A stretch of DNA of 64,000 bases from Bursaphelenchus xylophilus (GCA_904066235.2 CAJFCV020000004.1:62001-126000); one strand, 5' to 3'; counted from the first letter of the stretch, positions 23,877-36,470 are shown. Numbers and translations: made by a program. The notes: generated by a model from the letters alone, not told the origin.

Positions 23877-25059
23877 TTTTTATGAAATTTTTTGATGCGA
23901 AACATTAACATTGCTAACTCGCCGCTATAAAAGAGCGATGTCCACTCCGTGTTGCGCTCCCTACGCTCCTCTCCTCTCTCGTCGCCCGAGAGTTTAAGCC
24001 GCCGCTCTCGGCGGTTTCGAACCCAACCGCGAGAGAAAAAAAGGCAAAGAGCAAGGGGAACGGGGGCTAACCCAAAGATTGCGACGTTGTTATGGGGTTG
24101 TGAGGGTCGTCTAGATTAGTGGAATGCGGTCAAAACTCGACTTGAAACCGTTCGAAACACTCAATTTGCATTGCCGAAGGGGTCAGCAGGACATGGAGAA
24201 GTTCTTTTGCTCATAACTGGGAAAGCAAGTAATCAAAATTTAGAGAAATTATGTTATTTGGATCATGAGAGTCCCTATTTTTGGACTGGTCACCTTCTTT
24301 TGTCAACTTACCCTTCGGTGGTTGGCAACTGGACATAGATGATTTCTTTTGCTCATAACTGGGGAAATAATTACTCAAAATTTACAAAAGTCGTATTTTT
24401 ATAATCCATAGGCATCTATCTTTTCCTATGTAACCGTTTTTTACTAGGATACCCTTAGGCAAAAAGTTATATAAAAAATTTAAAAAATGAAAATTTTGCG
24501 CAGTTTCATAAAAAAATTCAAAGATGGCCTTCCATACTAGGATTCATTACTTCCGAAGTCATTGCCAAGTAAATCACCCGTAATTTTTGTGGCCTACGAT
24601 TGTCTGACAACCCATGAATAGGACGGAATTTTGCAATCAATGACAAAAAAATAGATTTTCACAAAAATTTTGGCCAAATTCGGACATTAAGCAGGGTTTA
24701 TCGACGTATTTCAAACATTAAGGTTTTGGGACAAACAAGAGTTTAAAATCAATATTTTTTACAGTCCCTTGGACACCTCGAATAACAGGCGTTTTCAGCG
24801 ACAAAAGAAACACAAAGAATAGGAGAAGAGGCGCGTGAAGCAATCCCATTCCATGTTTACGCAGACGGGAAGCATGAACGCGAAAGTAATATGAAAATTA
24901 CACGGTATTAGCGGCGAATAACGCGAGCGCAAAGGCCATTCGAGCAGGAAAACTTTTCACGGAAAAAAATTTAAAAAATGAGAGAGGAAGTGCTCTATAT
25001 GCGACGAACAGATTCTGATAAACCTTGGCTCAAATTTAGAACAATTTTTTTTGAAATAT

Positions 25060-25350
25060 ATGTGAGACTCCTAGCTTGCGCTTTACCGAAGCACCCGAGA
25101 TTTTAAGATTGAAAGTCGGCAAAAATTGACACTTTTTTGCCGAATTTCGGCACGAAACATTTCATGCCTATTTTTACCACAGAATGTAATATTCCCACAA
25201 AAAAGCAATTTTTTCCGTCCGAAACTAGGAAAGATATAGCCAGAAATGGTTTTGCCTCTGACCGCTCTCCGCGTTTCGCGTGCCCTCTCGCCCGCAAAGA
25301 TGGTTGAGTATCCCAGCGGCGCTTGCAAATCGCGAGTTAAATTTTCCGTA
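25060..25350 (-). repeat. Family B foldback repeat, partial
   Basis: Carries the inverse of the family B core, including GACCGCTCTCCGCGTTTCGCGTG, CTCTCGCCCGCAAAG and GCTTGCAAATCGCGAG. The outer ends with the GCGACGCTCAGAT signature are not clear. Confidence 0.5.
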
Positions 25351-26898
25351 ATTGCTGCCTTACAATGTTCCCCAAAGTGTGTGCAAAATGTTGCAAATAT
25401 AAGCGTCCCACTTGTGGAAAGTTATTTTTCTTGCCATCATTCAAATTGTGTCAAAAACGAAATTCCCGAAAACCAACAGTCACATCTTCTTCAAATTTTG
25501 ATTTTACACTCTTTACAGGGCATTTGTCAATTGCTACAAGTGACTTGCTCATAATGTTCAGCAATAGCCGAATTATTCCATGATCTTATCAGACTTGAGA
25601 CGGTGGAAAATGAGGAGAGGCGGGCAGTAAGCAAGGTCTTTAAGCTTTTTTTTTGATTTTGCGCGGAAACATGGGATTCAGATAAATTCAATTTTTGCGC
25701 CATTTCGGATCTAAAAACCCTTTTCCGTCCGTCCGACTCTTCTCATTTTGCATACTCTCTCGGAAAAAATTTTGCTGAATAAATCAGTCTCCATTGCAAA
25801 AGAATGGCTAAAATTTTCATAGTTTTTAAATTGATCAAAATTTATTCCCCACACAGACTACATTTGCAAAATTTGATAAAATAGCCTAAGGAGATGTTTC
25901 AAAAAATTTTATATGTTCGAAAATTTTCGTTTCTTAGAAAACCCCTTCACTATCAGTAAAACAAAATTCAACTAATCTCGACTCTAATTTCGAAAGATTT
26001 TCGCTGATTTCGAGTAGAAATTAATGTGACAAGTGACCCGAAAAAACAATCAATGAAAGGAAAACGCCGAATCCAATAAAGGGAGATTCCGCGCGGGAAC
26101 CGTTGCATTTTGTAGAACGCAACTGTTTGCCAGCAGGGATTTTAGTGGTATTTGAGAGCCGAAGGCTTTTTTGGAGGAGAAAAAACGAGATTTCTATGTT
26201 GCAAAATGCTGAATTCATCAAGGAATCCGGTCAAAAATGACAAATATTATGTCTTTTCTCTGACCGTCTCTCTCCATTTTCCATAATCTTTCATCCACAA
26301 AGGTTATTGAATATTTCAGCTGGCAATGCAAGGCAAAAGTTGACATCCTCGGAGTTTGATGTGTGTTATAGTCGCAATTTTTATGCCAAATTTGAAGAAA
26401 ATCCGGACATCGTATCTTGAGATATTTTACTTTCAAAAAAGGTGTTACCAGATAAAACCACTGGCGGAAAAATCAAAATTTTCAAATTTCTCGAATTTGC
26501 TATGCAAAGAAAACACTTTCTGATAGTATTATATTTGCAATGTTTTCTTCCCAAAAAATCTTTTCCCCCAAAGGAACCCTCAACATGGAACGACGCTATC
26601 CGAAAAACGGATTAAAACGTCGGAAAAGGGGAGGAAGCCGGCCGGTATTTTTGTGAAAGGACATTGATTCTGTCTTGAATCATAAAATTCCGTCCGATTC
26701 GCGGGCGCTTGGAGGAACGTAGGCTACAAAAAATGAAGAGGATTTTTGGAATTCCACAGATTTTTCGATTTTTTATGGCAAATTTTAGCGTCTCGACTTA
26801 ATTTTAATAAATTTTTATGCTGAAAAAACAAACTTATCTGCACAAAAATGCAGAAACACGAAATAAAAAATGGATTCCGAGTACCGAATTGTAATTAT

Positions 26899-29016
26899 TT
26901 ACACAACTTTATTACTGTATAAACTCATAATTTTAGCTATCAAAAACGATGACTTTTTTTGAACTATTCTTTGAAAAATCAAAGATACTGTAATACTAAT
27001 AGCGTTCATAGTAGTCAGTGCAAGCAAGACTAAAACCGAGTAAACAATCAAGTCGCTCATGGATCTCAACTGCGGATTCACATCACCAAATCCACCGCTC
27101 ATTGTGTTCAGCATGCTGAAAGAAGAGCAATGATATACTCTTGTAGTTAGCGCTTACAAAAAGTAAAATACGTCGACTACATCCAACGAATGATATATGA
27201 AATTGTAGATTATGATTGCCAGAATATTAAACAACGTCAGAGCATACAATAGAACAACAAAGTCAATTCGTTGTGGACAAGGGATGACCTGAAAAAAGCG
27301 TCCGGACTTTTTGGGTCGACGACAATTCGGGTCACAAAATCGATCGATACGAGGCCTAGGATATGAGGAAAGCCAGAAAAGGTGGTATGAGGTGCCTAAG
27401 AGGCCTTTGAAAGCCGCTGAATGCTCGGCGGAGACTCGGTGGAGGCTCACAGGATCACCGCTTTCTCTAATTTTAGCTATTATTAACGTTAGTTTGTGTA
27501 TCCTGAATAATTGTAACATATAAAAGACCAAAATTTGTGGCAAAAAACGAAGATCCATAACTTTTATCTTAGTGATGTGATAAATGTCTTAAAATAGGTG
27601 ATGAGGAGCCCTAGGAAATCTTATTATTTATGCTAACTAAGCCTTCCTCTAGCCTCCCCATGCATATAACTACGGACCGACATATCGTTGACCCAAACTG
27701 TCGCTGACCCGAAAAGTCGTAGCGCCTCTATAGCGCTACGACAAAAACAAGCGAATACTTGTCTTTGTTCACAACATTGTACCTTACCGTGTCATAAACT
27801 AATTTCACGACTTTCGGCTTTAGAAAACAGTAAGCTTCCGTCGTCACTCTGCCAATGTTTCCCGTCAACGCTGACAAAAATGCGATCCCAAAAACTATCA
27901 TCACGCTGAATGCAGCGCGTGCGCTCTGCTCTCTCGGTCTTGCTGTCAGGATTCCCGGTCGAAGATAGCTGTTGACCAGTAGCGGATACACTTCAAACGG
28001 AGATAGCATGGAAAATGTGTTGTCGATCGAGCAAAGCAGATAATAGGACGCGATGATGTAGAGTAAGCATGCTATGAAGAGAAGGAGGTGTGGAATTGCT
28101 TTTAGAAGAAACTAAATATGTCGTGTTAGAAATACAGGGCCTGAATCGCCAAAAACTCGTTGCTTGGACTTACGAAAACGACAGTTTCTCTCCACTTGTA
28201 CTGCAAATGTTGAGGTTTTGTGTCATTATTGCCGACTGACAAGATCATCGAACCAAAATGCACACTTCTCTCGGTTGCAGATGACATTTTGCGTTCATTT
28301 GTCGCAGTCTTCCTGTCGTGGCAAAACAAGTCGTCGACGGCTAGATGAAAGGGATCGGCTTAAAGAACGAGACGAGTGAAATCTTTTGTACAAAATTGCT
28401 TATATAACAACCGAAAATATTCAGGTTATTACTGTGGTCAAAGCTTTGTACAGCGGGTCGTAAAGAACCAAAACATTTACAATATTTGCTATAGCGAGGG
28501 TCTCTTTTAGGGAGCTACGCCCAGAATTAGGCCTTGAAAGTTCTTAGATTGTTCGTTGTAGACAGGGTTTGTTGTATAGAGTGTTGCTGTACAGATCATT
28601 TAGTTAATTAGAAGCCTCTATAAGGGCGTCGCTACAGCCCACCCTCTCTCCACTTTCAGAATTTTTGGTCAGCTACGCCTTGGCCTGCATAATGGCTATA
28701 CCTAGAGCTTTGAATTCATTGCGTATAGGTGGTTCTAAAACGAAAAAAGCGAATTCTGGGTCTCCTGGGTTTGATACCACCGGAATAGCAACAAAGATCC
28801 ATACTTACTGTCACTTTTCCCAATCATATTTTCGAGACGACCACACAGATTCTTGATGATCCTTTCAGTTTTCGAGAAATTCTTGTCATGATGTAGCGAG
28901 GTTTGAGAGCGGTTTAGAAAGGTTTTGGCCTGTAGAAGTAGTTGGTTACAATCCATCGTCAACAAATTCGAAAATTTTCTTTGAATTTGGAAAGTGGCTT
29001 GCTCTGGCGGTGACAT
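26899..29016 (-). CDS. K2P (TWK-like) potassium channel-like protein
   Basis: Five exons (28809-29016, 28174-28340, 27788-28111, 27158-27288, 26899-27115) join in phase to 348 residues. TM1 is IPHLLLFIACLLYIIASYYLL and TM2 follows the RAAFSVMIVFG turn. TM3 is VVLLYALTLFNILAIIIYNF. A pore helix (LDVVDVFYF) leads to a filter-like GGFGDVNP, then TM4. This matches the second half of two-pore-domain K+ channels. The first pore loop with a GYG or GFG filter is not visible between TM1 and TM2, where only about 35 residues occur. The second filter reads SGGFGD where TIGFGD is usual. Either the protein is a divergent subunit or an exon escaped me, but the phases leave no gap. A family A MITE sits in intron 3. 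The cytosolic N-terminus is long (about 125 residues). Confidence 0.65.
27300..27722 (+). mobile_element. Family A MITE, copy 3, in a channel intron
   Basis: Complete copy. The left end is ACTTTTTGGGTCGACGACA, the right end is GACCCGAAAAGTCGTAGCGCC-like, and they are inverse of each other over about 30 bases. It lies wholly within intron 3 of the channel gene (27289-27787), antisense to it. Confidence 0.75.
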
Positions 29017-29104
29017 CAAAGTCAAAATTCAACAAAAAGAATCTTTTTTCCCTTTTTTGACACTCTTTTGTAATTTTCATGTCAAACAAGGTGTTCGAAG
29101 AGCT

Positions 29105-29545
29105 TCATTTCAGAAGGGAAGTAAACCCAAGGGCGACGCTCAGATTTTCTTTGAATTTTGGACATGCTTTGGGCATAGACTTACTTATCAACTCCTGAGA
29201 GTTTTAGCTTTCACTTTGCAGGCATTGCTGAGATACTGAAGTGCCATTAACCGTTGAGAGAGTAGGCAAAACGCAGGTGGCGGTCAAAGAATTGCCCTAT
29301 TAAAGAGAAAACACTTTTTGGCCATATCTTGGCCAGTTTTGTATGGAAAAAACACTTTTTGTGGAAACATCGTATCATTTTCTACGGTAGAAAAAGATAC
29401 GAAACTGTTCATGCCTAAAAACGCAAAAATATTTGACTTTTCTTCCAACTTTCGACCTGGGAATTGCGCATATGCCCAAGAAAAAAAATATTCTAAACTT
29501 GTGCCGAATTCGATCAAGATCGGAGCGTCGCTCTCGGAGTTCTTA
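29105..29545 (+). repeat. Family B foldback repeat
   Basis: Opens with AAGGGCGACGCTCAGATTTTC and closes with TCGGAGCGTCGCTCTCGGAG, the inverted ends typical of the family, around a core with CGGTCAAAG and TTTTTGGCCATATCTTGG. Confidence 0.6.
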
Positions 29546-29620
29546 TCCCGTCAAATGTATTTTTATTTTCTCATCGTATTCTTGATATACAAACAGAATA
29601 AATAATACACATATGCACAG

Positions 29621-32561
29621 TTAATCCAGAGGTAATGCAAGTTCTTTGCGTCGGGTTTCAATCATCTCCTTGATGAGCTCCACTTTTCTCCAAAACTCGG
29701 CCCGTCTTCCTTGATAATGATCCTGTTCAGTGGGTTGCAGACCCAGCTCCAGGTGTTTGAAAGGGTTCTCGGGATCCACCGGATGCCACACTCGATTTTC
29801 TTGATCGTAGTTTGGATCACTGCAAGAGAAAAGGTTGATTTTGTGAGAAGAAATCGGAAAAGGTTGAATATGAATAGCTCATTTTACTATAGTAAGTGAA
29901 AAATTACGGGTCGAGAAATCGGAATTTTGAAAAAATTTTTAAAAACAAAAGACCCTGAGGGGATATTACAAAAAAATAGGACAAAAAACAAGATCCCTAA
30001 GGGCCCCAAAAATATTATTTTTTGTAAATTCTGAACCATTTGCCCCGAGTTATGAGCGAAAATCTTGCAGTTCCTGTTGCACACTATTCTTACCCATTTC
30101 TCGCGAAATTCGACCACATCCTGGTCATGATATCCAGCATCTTCAAGTCATCGGAGTCCGGACGAAATTTGGAGAACATCCCTTTCCCGAACAGATACCG
30201 GATGTCATAGCAGTGCGTGGGCGCGACGAACGGCATTCGAAATGCGAAAACGCCGAACGAATTGGGATTATGATATGTCAAGTTATAGAGAAAGACCGTA
30301 TGACCCGTCTTGGACATGAGTTCGGCGTAGCGAATGGTGCTGTTGTTCATCAAGGTGTCACTGTACATCTGAAAGCGAAGAAAGTTGAAAAAATGGCTTG
30401 AAGTTGTTATTTTCTTTAATAATTTAGGGATTAATGGATAGAAGTTTGAACAAATTACATTTCTGGGCTCGATAAAGACTAGAAGTGTTCTTTGTCATGA
30501 AATCCTCTAAGAGCTTCTGATAGTAAATGTTTTCCAACGGTTATTTTTATTTTGAAACGGCTGATTTCTTGCTTGTTGAGTGCACTCCATAGAACTGACG
30601 TTTAGAGAACGCCGGAGGGCAATTTAGCAAAAAAAGGTATGAAGCCAAAAAACAGAGTCGCTGGGGTTCTGGAAAACTAAAATTTCAAAATTTCTATTTA
30701 TCATTTCCCAAATTATGAGCAAAAGAAATCTTATAGGTCCAGCTGGCCTACTACAATATAAAACTCAAAATTTCCAAGCAAGATTAATACTTACTCTGAT
30801 AAACGCCCTTGCGACTTGAACTTTATCCCTCGAGTCCACGTCTCGTAAATAAATATCTCTGGCTTCGTCTCGCAGCTCCACAAAATCCGGCAAGGAATCG
30901 GGGATGTTGACTTTCAGCTGTTTCTCCAAGGAACCCATATCCGCCTGCGCTTTGCCCAACGCCACAAACAAAAGCGCCTCGTAGTCCGTGGTGCCAATGA
31001 TTGCTGTCACTTTTTTCGCCTTCTGCCGCAACTCGTCGATGGGCTCGGGAAGGAAATCCCCGTCGATTACGGGGCAAAAGTCCAGCCCCTTTTTCCGCCG
31101 GTCGAATGCTGACTTTCCGAAGATCGCCGCTCTGCAGCGGGAGGCTGGCTGATTACGCAAAAAGTTGACCAGGTCAGTGGTATCTTCGGAATCGCCTAGA
31201 CATGAAAAAATTAGGAAAATTCTAAAAATCGTGGTAAACTACGAAAAGTACGTAGTAAAAAAATCAAGATTGTGACGAAACTTGGCCCAAATTTAGATTT
31301 TTTTAATGTCCAAAAAGTTGACCGGCCGTTTACCTTTCCATCCATTTCTTCTGGCGATCGCTTCGGCCGCCTGTATCGTCTTCTTCCACGGAACTACCGC
31401 CCAATCCGAGGCCGCATTGCCTCCCATCAAGATGACCCGTTGGATCAAGCCCTCGCATTTGGGCGAAATGCTCAGAAGATCAATCGAGGCGGCACCCGCG
31501 CTTTGTCCGACCGCCGTGATACTGTTCGAGTCCCCGCCAAATTCCCCAATATTCTCGCGGATCCATTCGAACGCCAGTTTCTGGTCCCAGAGGCCATAAT
31601 TCCCGGGACAATCCGCTTTTCCGGTACTCAGGAAGCCAAGAAGTCCGAGGCGGTACTGAATGACGCAAACGATGACTCCGCGACGGCAGAGGTTGCGGCA
31701 GATTTGGCGGTCGCCGTAGTTGGCGGCGGAATGGATTAAATAGCCGCCGCCGTGCACGAATACCATGACCGGACGGCCGGAGGGGGTCTGAAAAGGTTTT
31801 GATGGCTTTTTTGACGTTTTGGAGTAAACACAGCATATCTCAAAGAGCAGATCTTCAATTTTTATAAATTTCCGCAACCACAGTTTTAACAGACCACAAT
31901 CCAATAATTTAAAATCTTAGCTCTCGCTTTGCAAAGCCGACTTAGAAATATCAATTCCTACAGTTAAGATAGTACAGTTTTTTTAGCTTGCTCGACGAGT
32001 ATATGCCGAGTTTTGACGAGCAATCGAAAATCTCACCTTATTCTCCTCCACAGAGTCGGCTGGCACAAAGATGTTCATATTCAGGCATTCCGCTTCGTCC
32101 TGAGGAACCGGCGTCAAGTAGTAATCCCAGACCATGTCTTGTTGTATTGATCTTGGCCCGAATTTGGTGCAATCTCGAACTCCTTCCCATTTCTCGTATG
32201 GCTTCGGCTTCTAAATCACATTTTAGACCATTTTCAGTCGTTCTTTAGATTATAGACACGATTTTAATAGCTAAAAGATCAGTTTGGAGACATGTAAAAT
32301 TTCCTGTTAGGTCCTCACAATGTATAAAAATCAAAAACAAAATAAAACCCGTACTTGAAAACGCTCTTTGAACACCCCACATCGTCCATACGGTACTCCC
32401 AAATACGCTTCAACGTCAAATCCATCGAAGTGAAAGTTTTTCCCACGGATGTCACCAAACTTTGTCGATCTTTCCGCATCGTAGGTGACGTCCGATTCCC
32501 GGCCCAAAATCCAGTTGTGAATTATGGGGGTTTGCAAGAGACTGGAGCCATTCTGGCCCAT
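29621..32561 (-). CDS. Type B carboxylesterase
   Basis: Six exons (32355-32561, 32037-32210, 31334-31787, 30795-31195, 30094-30368, 29621-29819) join in phase to 569 residues, a normal carboxylesterase length. It hydrolyses ester bonds of lipids or xenobiotics. The oxyanion-hole HGGGY is near residue 139, the nucleophile elbow GQSAG has Ser at about 223, the acid (TTDYEALLF) has Glu at about 351, and the base (APTHCYDIRYLFG) has His at about 464. The catalytic triad is therefore intact. The start at 32561 follows a TTTCAG that could accept a splice leader. The protein begins MGQNGSSLL with no signal peptide; this fits an N-myristoylation site, so a cytosolic or membrane-attached enzyme is likely. 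It is distinct from acetylcholinesterase, which is secreted. Confidence 0.88.
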
Positions 32562-32839
32562 TCTGAAAGTGGATTTATTTGGTCCAGGCGTTTGTAAAAT
32601 ACGGGTAATCATTTGGTTGAATTTGATAAAGCCACAATCGAAGAAAAAAACGTCGGAAATTGGCGTTGTAATGGCAAAGATACGAGGAGAAAATTGAATT
32701 TAGAGCGCGACGTACGGCGGAAGGGCATAAGTTAATGCAGAAAGAATCCCGTTGGGAGAGCGGACACCAAAGATCTGGTAATAACTCGAACAGAGACTAT
32801 GGGAGAAGGGCTCGAAGTGCAACTCAGAGATCTTGATGA

Positions 32840-33350
32840 CACTAACTGGGAAATGCCCGAAGTGCGACGCTCAGATTTCAATGACATTTAGGTCAAATTT
32901 AGAAAAAAAGTTCTATGCGGCCCTCTTAGGATACGCCTTACAGAAACGACCAAAATTTTTATGTTTTGTCGTTAGTTGGAAAAAATGTCACACTTTTTTG
33001 CAAATTTTCTATGAAAAGATGAAAGATGAAAATGCAAATTTTGCAATGAAAAAATGAAAAGCCTATTTCCAGCATAGAGTTGGACGTTTCTCCAAAAAAT
33101 CGAATTTTTCCGCACGGAACTGGCAAAGATGTGGCCGAAAGCTGGTTTTCTCACTGGAGAAACCTGTCGGATTTTTTGTCTGAGAATTGGTCAAAATTTT
33201 TGGAACCCTTCACTCGCTATTTATAAAAAATCAGCTTTATATTTTTTCAACGATGGAGGCAGTGTTTCTGCAAAAAAAGGTCAAATGTTTTCGTCAAAAA
33301 ACGGCCTCTTCGCCGACGCGAGAGAAACCATCTTGCATATTCTAAAGCCG
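32840..33350 (+). repeat. Family B foldback repeat, degenerate
   Basis: Starts with GAAGTGCGACGCTCAGATTTC as in the other copies. The rest has decayed, with recognisable AACTGGCAAAGATGTGGCCGAAA and CGACGCGAGAGAAACC segments. The right end is unclear. Confidence 0.5.
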
Positions 33351-34204
33351 CCCAACTCCGAATTTTAACTTCAATATAAACTGCATGGATACCTGCAAAG
33401 AGCACAAATATATTCGCAAAAACTTTTCGCAATATTTATAGAAACACTTTACATAACATCCCACAAAATTTTCAAAAATTCGCCGCTTTCCGACCCACCT
33501 AATTTCCAATCTTTGAAACCTTTCTATTTTTGTTCCCGTAGGGCACAAAGTCCGCCTTCAGAGAATCCCCAAAATATTTTGTGTTTTGGCAATGTTACTC
33601 CACTTACGTCTCCAAATACTCTAGCAACATATAGCACACACGTTTGATCAGGCCGATAAATCGCCAGTAAACTGCGGACAACCCGCAAAAGGCGCGGTAT
33701 TTTAGCATTTTTTGGGTGGGACGCGTTGGGAAAATGAACTTCGGCTGATAAATCGGCGCTTATCAGCGCCTTTGCACAACTTTTGAAACCTCAAAACGAC
33801 CTTTATTCGGCCGCCTTACGGCACAGCTGTAATTTTACAGCACCGTGCAAAATGACAGTGTAAAAAATAACAAAAACATCAAAAAAATAAAAACAGAAAT
33901 GCGATTGATGGAATCGACTATCGTGAACTGAAGGGATTAAAATTCCGCTTTTTATTGCCTAAAGGGAAAGAAATGAAAAGAGTGTGGTGATAATCATGCA
34001 ACAAGACTTTAATCGACTGTTTGGATGGGAGGGAAATGGAGTCTATCAGCATGGAACGGATGAAATTTCGAGGGCAAAATGTAAGCTCAACCCACGAAAA
34101 GAACTTCGTCTGAGATTTCAGCCGGATGTGGCCTCGTGTTCTTCAAAAAGATATCTTTTTCCAGACTATCTTTTTTAGCCTAAAAAAAGGATGGATCAGC
34201 GGAA
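33351..34204. other. Intergenic region
   Basis: Upstream of the carboxylesterase. It has a GC-richer stretch at 33650-33840. No gene or RNA supported. Confidence 0.35.
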
Positions 34205-34575
34205 CGCAAACGCGTCCCGACTTTTCGAATGTTTGAGCCAATACAAAATCGATCAATATGGGGTGTAGGGCAGGTAGATACCCAAAAAAAGGTTGTAGGA
34301 AGTGCCTACGAGGCCTGGCAAAGCCGCTGGATGTTCGGCGGAGACTTGGCGAAGGCTCGGCGGAGACTTGGCGAAAGCTCGGCGGAGACTTGGCGAAGGC
34401 TTTCAATATATCCACTTTTTCCAATTTCAGCTAATACTATCGTTAGCTTTCTTTACGCTGAGGTACTGTGACATACAAGAAGACCAAAAATTGCGACAAA
34501 AAGCGAGGATCCGTAACTTATATATACACATTGCTGATGTGAGTATATACATGTAAAATACCTCAAAATAGATAA
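34205..34575 (+). mobile_element. Family A MITE, copy 4 (3'-truncated)
   Basis: Left end CCGACTTTTCGAATG-like, then the GGCGGAGACTTGGCGAAGGCT unit, here repeated about three times, and the TGTAAAATACCTCAAAATAG block. The right end is missing. Confidence 0.65.
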
Positions 34576-35089
34576 TAAGCGACTATTTCCAAGTTATTGG
34601 CAAAAAAATTTCTAGGTTCTTTTTGGTCCATCATGAATCTTTCAGACAACAAAAATCGGATATTTTTGACCCTATTTTTGAACAATATGATGGACAATAG
34701 AAACACAGGAGACGGTCAGATAAGACTCCCGTTTATTTATAAAATAAGCGAACAAAAATTAAATCGAGGAAAGGACTTTGATCGAAATTTTCTTTCCCGT
34801 TTCGAAGGGGAAACAGTGAAATAGAGCGTGATTACGTAATCTAAACAGAAGTGAAACCTTTGGAACAAAAAATACTTGTTTTGAATGAGTGGAGAAGAAG
34901 AGGTCACAGATCGCTAAACCAATTTGGGTGATGGGGATTTCAGAGAATCTGGCTTTCGAAAATCCAAAAATAAACTCGAATTTCGGGTGAAATTGGAAGA
35001 AATTTAATTTTTTTTTCAAATTTTCATCAAATTATGTATGAATAATTTTTAACATTAAAAAAAAGGTTCTGGGAAATTTAAGCCCCAGC
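34576..35089. other. Intergenic region
   Basis: AT-rich, no supported features. Confidence 0.35.
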
Positions 35090-35290
35090 TTTGCAAGAAG
35101 AGCCAAGATACTCAACAAGCTTTGTCAATGAGAGAGCACGGAAAATGCGGAGAGCAGCGAGAGAAACCCGTTTTGTGCAAAAAATCGCAAAAACCCCAAT
35201 TTTTTGATATTTTTCTGTCTAATAAAAATTGGGCAGATGCAGTGCAAAATTATCTCAATTTTGGAAAATTTTTATAAATTAAAAATGATT
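35090..35290 (+). repeat. Family B repeat, partial
   Basis: Shares CAGCTTTGCAAGAAGAGCC, GAGAGAGCACGGAAAATGCGG and GCAGCGAGAGAAA with the family B core. Confidence 0.45.
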
Positions 35291-36009
35291 TTTTTTGAAT
35301 TTCGCAGCTGAATAATGAAAAAACACAATATCGAGTCAGCCGTTTGACGCCTCAAAAAATTATAGTCTTTTTCATTTATTATATGTTCCAAAATTTCAAA
35401 ATCCCCTACTATTCGGGCCTCCAAAAACAACAAAATGTCCACTGCCAAAAAACCGCCCTTCCCCGCGGCGAAAGTAACCATGCAAATACAGGAAAAGAAC
35501 AACTGTAAAAAGCGGAGGTTCGGCGCTCTCTCCAACCTCCATTCCATTCGAAAAATTGGGGCGAAAAGACAGGGATGTGTTGGAATGGAGGGCACGAGAA
35601 AATAAAACTTTTTTCTCCTTCTTCTCTTCGTGTAATAAGTGTGAACAGGATAAATTATTCAACGCTTTTAACGCTCTTTTAATTAACGGAAATAAAAACT
35701 TTTTTTGCGATATTCAACATAATCGTTTCGAAAAATTCGAAAAAACGGACGTTGAAGGTCATGTGAGGAGGAGGAAGGGAAAAACGGGGAGTCACAGTGA
35801 TCGAAAGGGTCTTGCGAAATTTATGGGTGGTCCATACGGCCATGTGAGTGGTGGTTGAAAAAGTTTTTGGCAGGAAAATTGCGCTGCATAAATTTTGATA
35901 AAACTTGGTACACATTTTTTTCAGGCATTTGCTCTTGGGGTCTGATGACGCAAGCTTAGGCAACTGTCAATTATTTAATCAAGGTTTTAGCGTGCGCTTG
36001 GCTGATTTA

Positions 36010-36470
36010 CAGGGGAAGTACTCCAAGTGCGACGCTCAGATTTTCTTAAAATTTTGCACACATTTCGGGAATGGACTAAATATCAATTCCTGAAAGTTTT
36101 AGCTCGCGCTTTGCAAGCGCCGCCGAGATATCGAACGATTTTTGCCGCCGAGAGAGCACGCTAAACGTGGAGAGCGGTCAGAGAAAAAAGCGCTTTTTGG
36201 CCATAACTTAGGCAGTTTCGTGCGGAAAAATTTGATTTTTTGTAGAAACATTATCCTTTACAGTTGAAATAGGCACGGAACTTTTTGTGCCGAAATTCGG
36301 CAAACAGTCGGAAATTTTCGCCGACTTTCGATCTAAAAATCTCGGCTGTTTCTGCAAAGCGCGAGCTAGGATTCTCGCATATATCTTAGAAAACATTATT
36401 CTAAACTTGTGCCAAGTTTCATCAAAATCTGAGCGTCGCATTTGGAGTACTTCCCCTGTTAGCCGGGATA
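36010..36470 (+). repeat. Family B foldback repeat, best copy
   Basis: Inverted ends over about 110 bases. The left arm has AGGGGAAGTACTCCAAGTGC, GACGCTCAGATTTT and TAGCTCGCGCTTTGCAA; the right arm has TTTCTGCAAAGCGCGAGCTA, ATCTGAGCGTCGCA and TGGAGTACTTCCCCT. The middle carries CGAGAGAGCACGCTAAACG. No coding capacity. Confidence 0.75.

Larger units (their letters stand above)
22589..26898. other. Gene-poor region with degenerate repeats
   Basis: AT-rich DNA between filamin and the channel gene. At 23930-24050 there is a GC-rich, palindromic patch (GCCGCCGCTCTCGGCGG) that may be a promoter or a degenerate repeat. Family B fragments lie near 25060-25350 and 26220-26440. Around 24190-24380 the phrase TTTTGCTCATAACTGGG occurs twice. 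No further gene is supported apart from the possible filamin exon. Confidence 0.4.

Noticed and set aside
23985..24040. Second tRNA-like gene on the minus strand (GGTTCGAAACC)
   Set aside because: Only a B-box-like string inside a GC-rich palindrome; no A box at a sensible distance and no cloverleaf.
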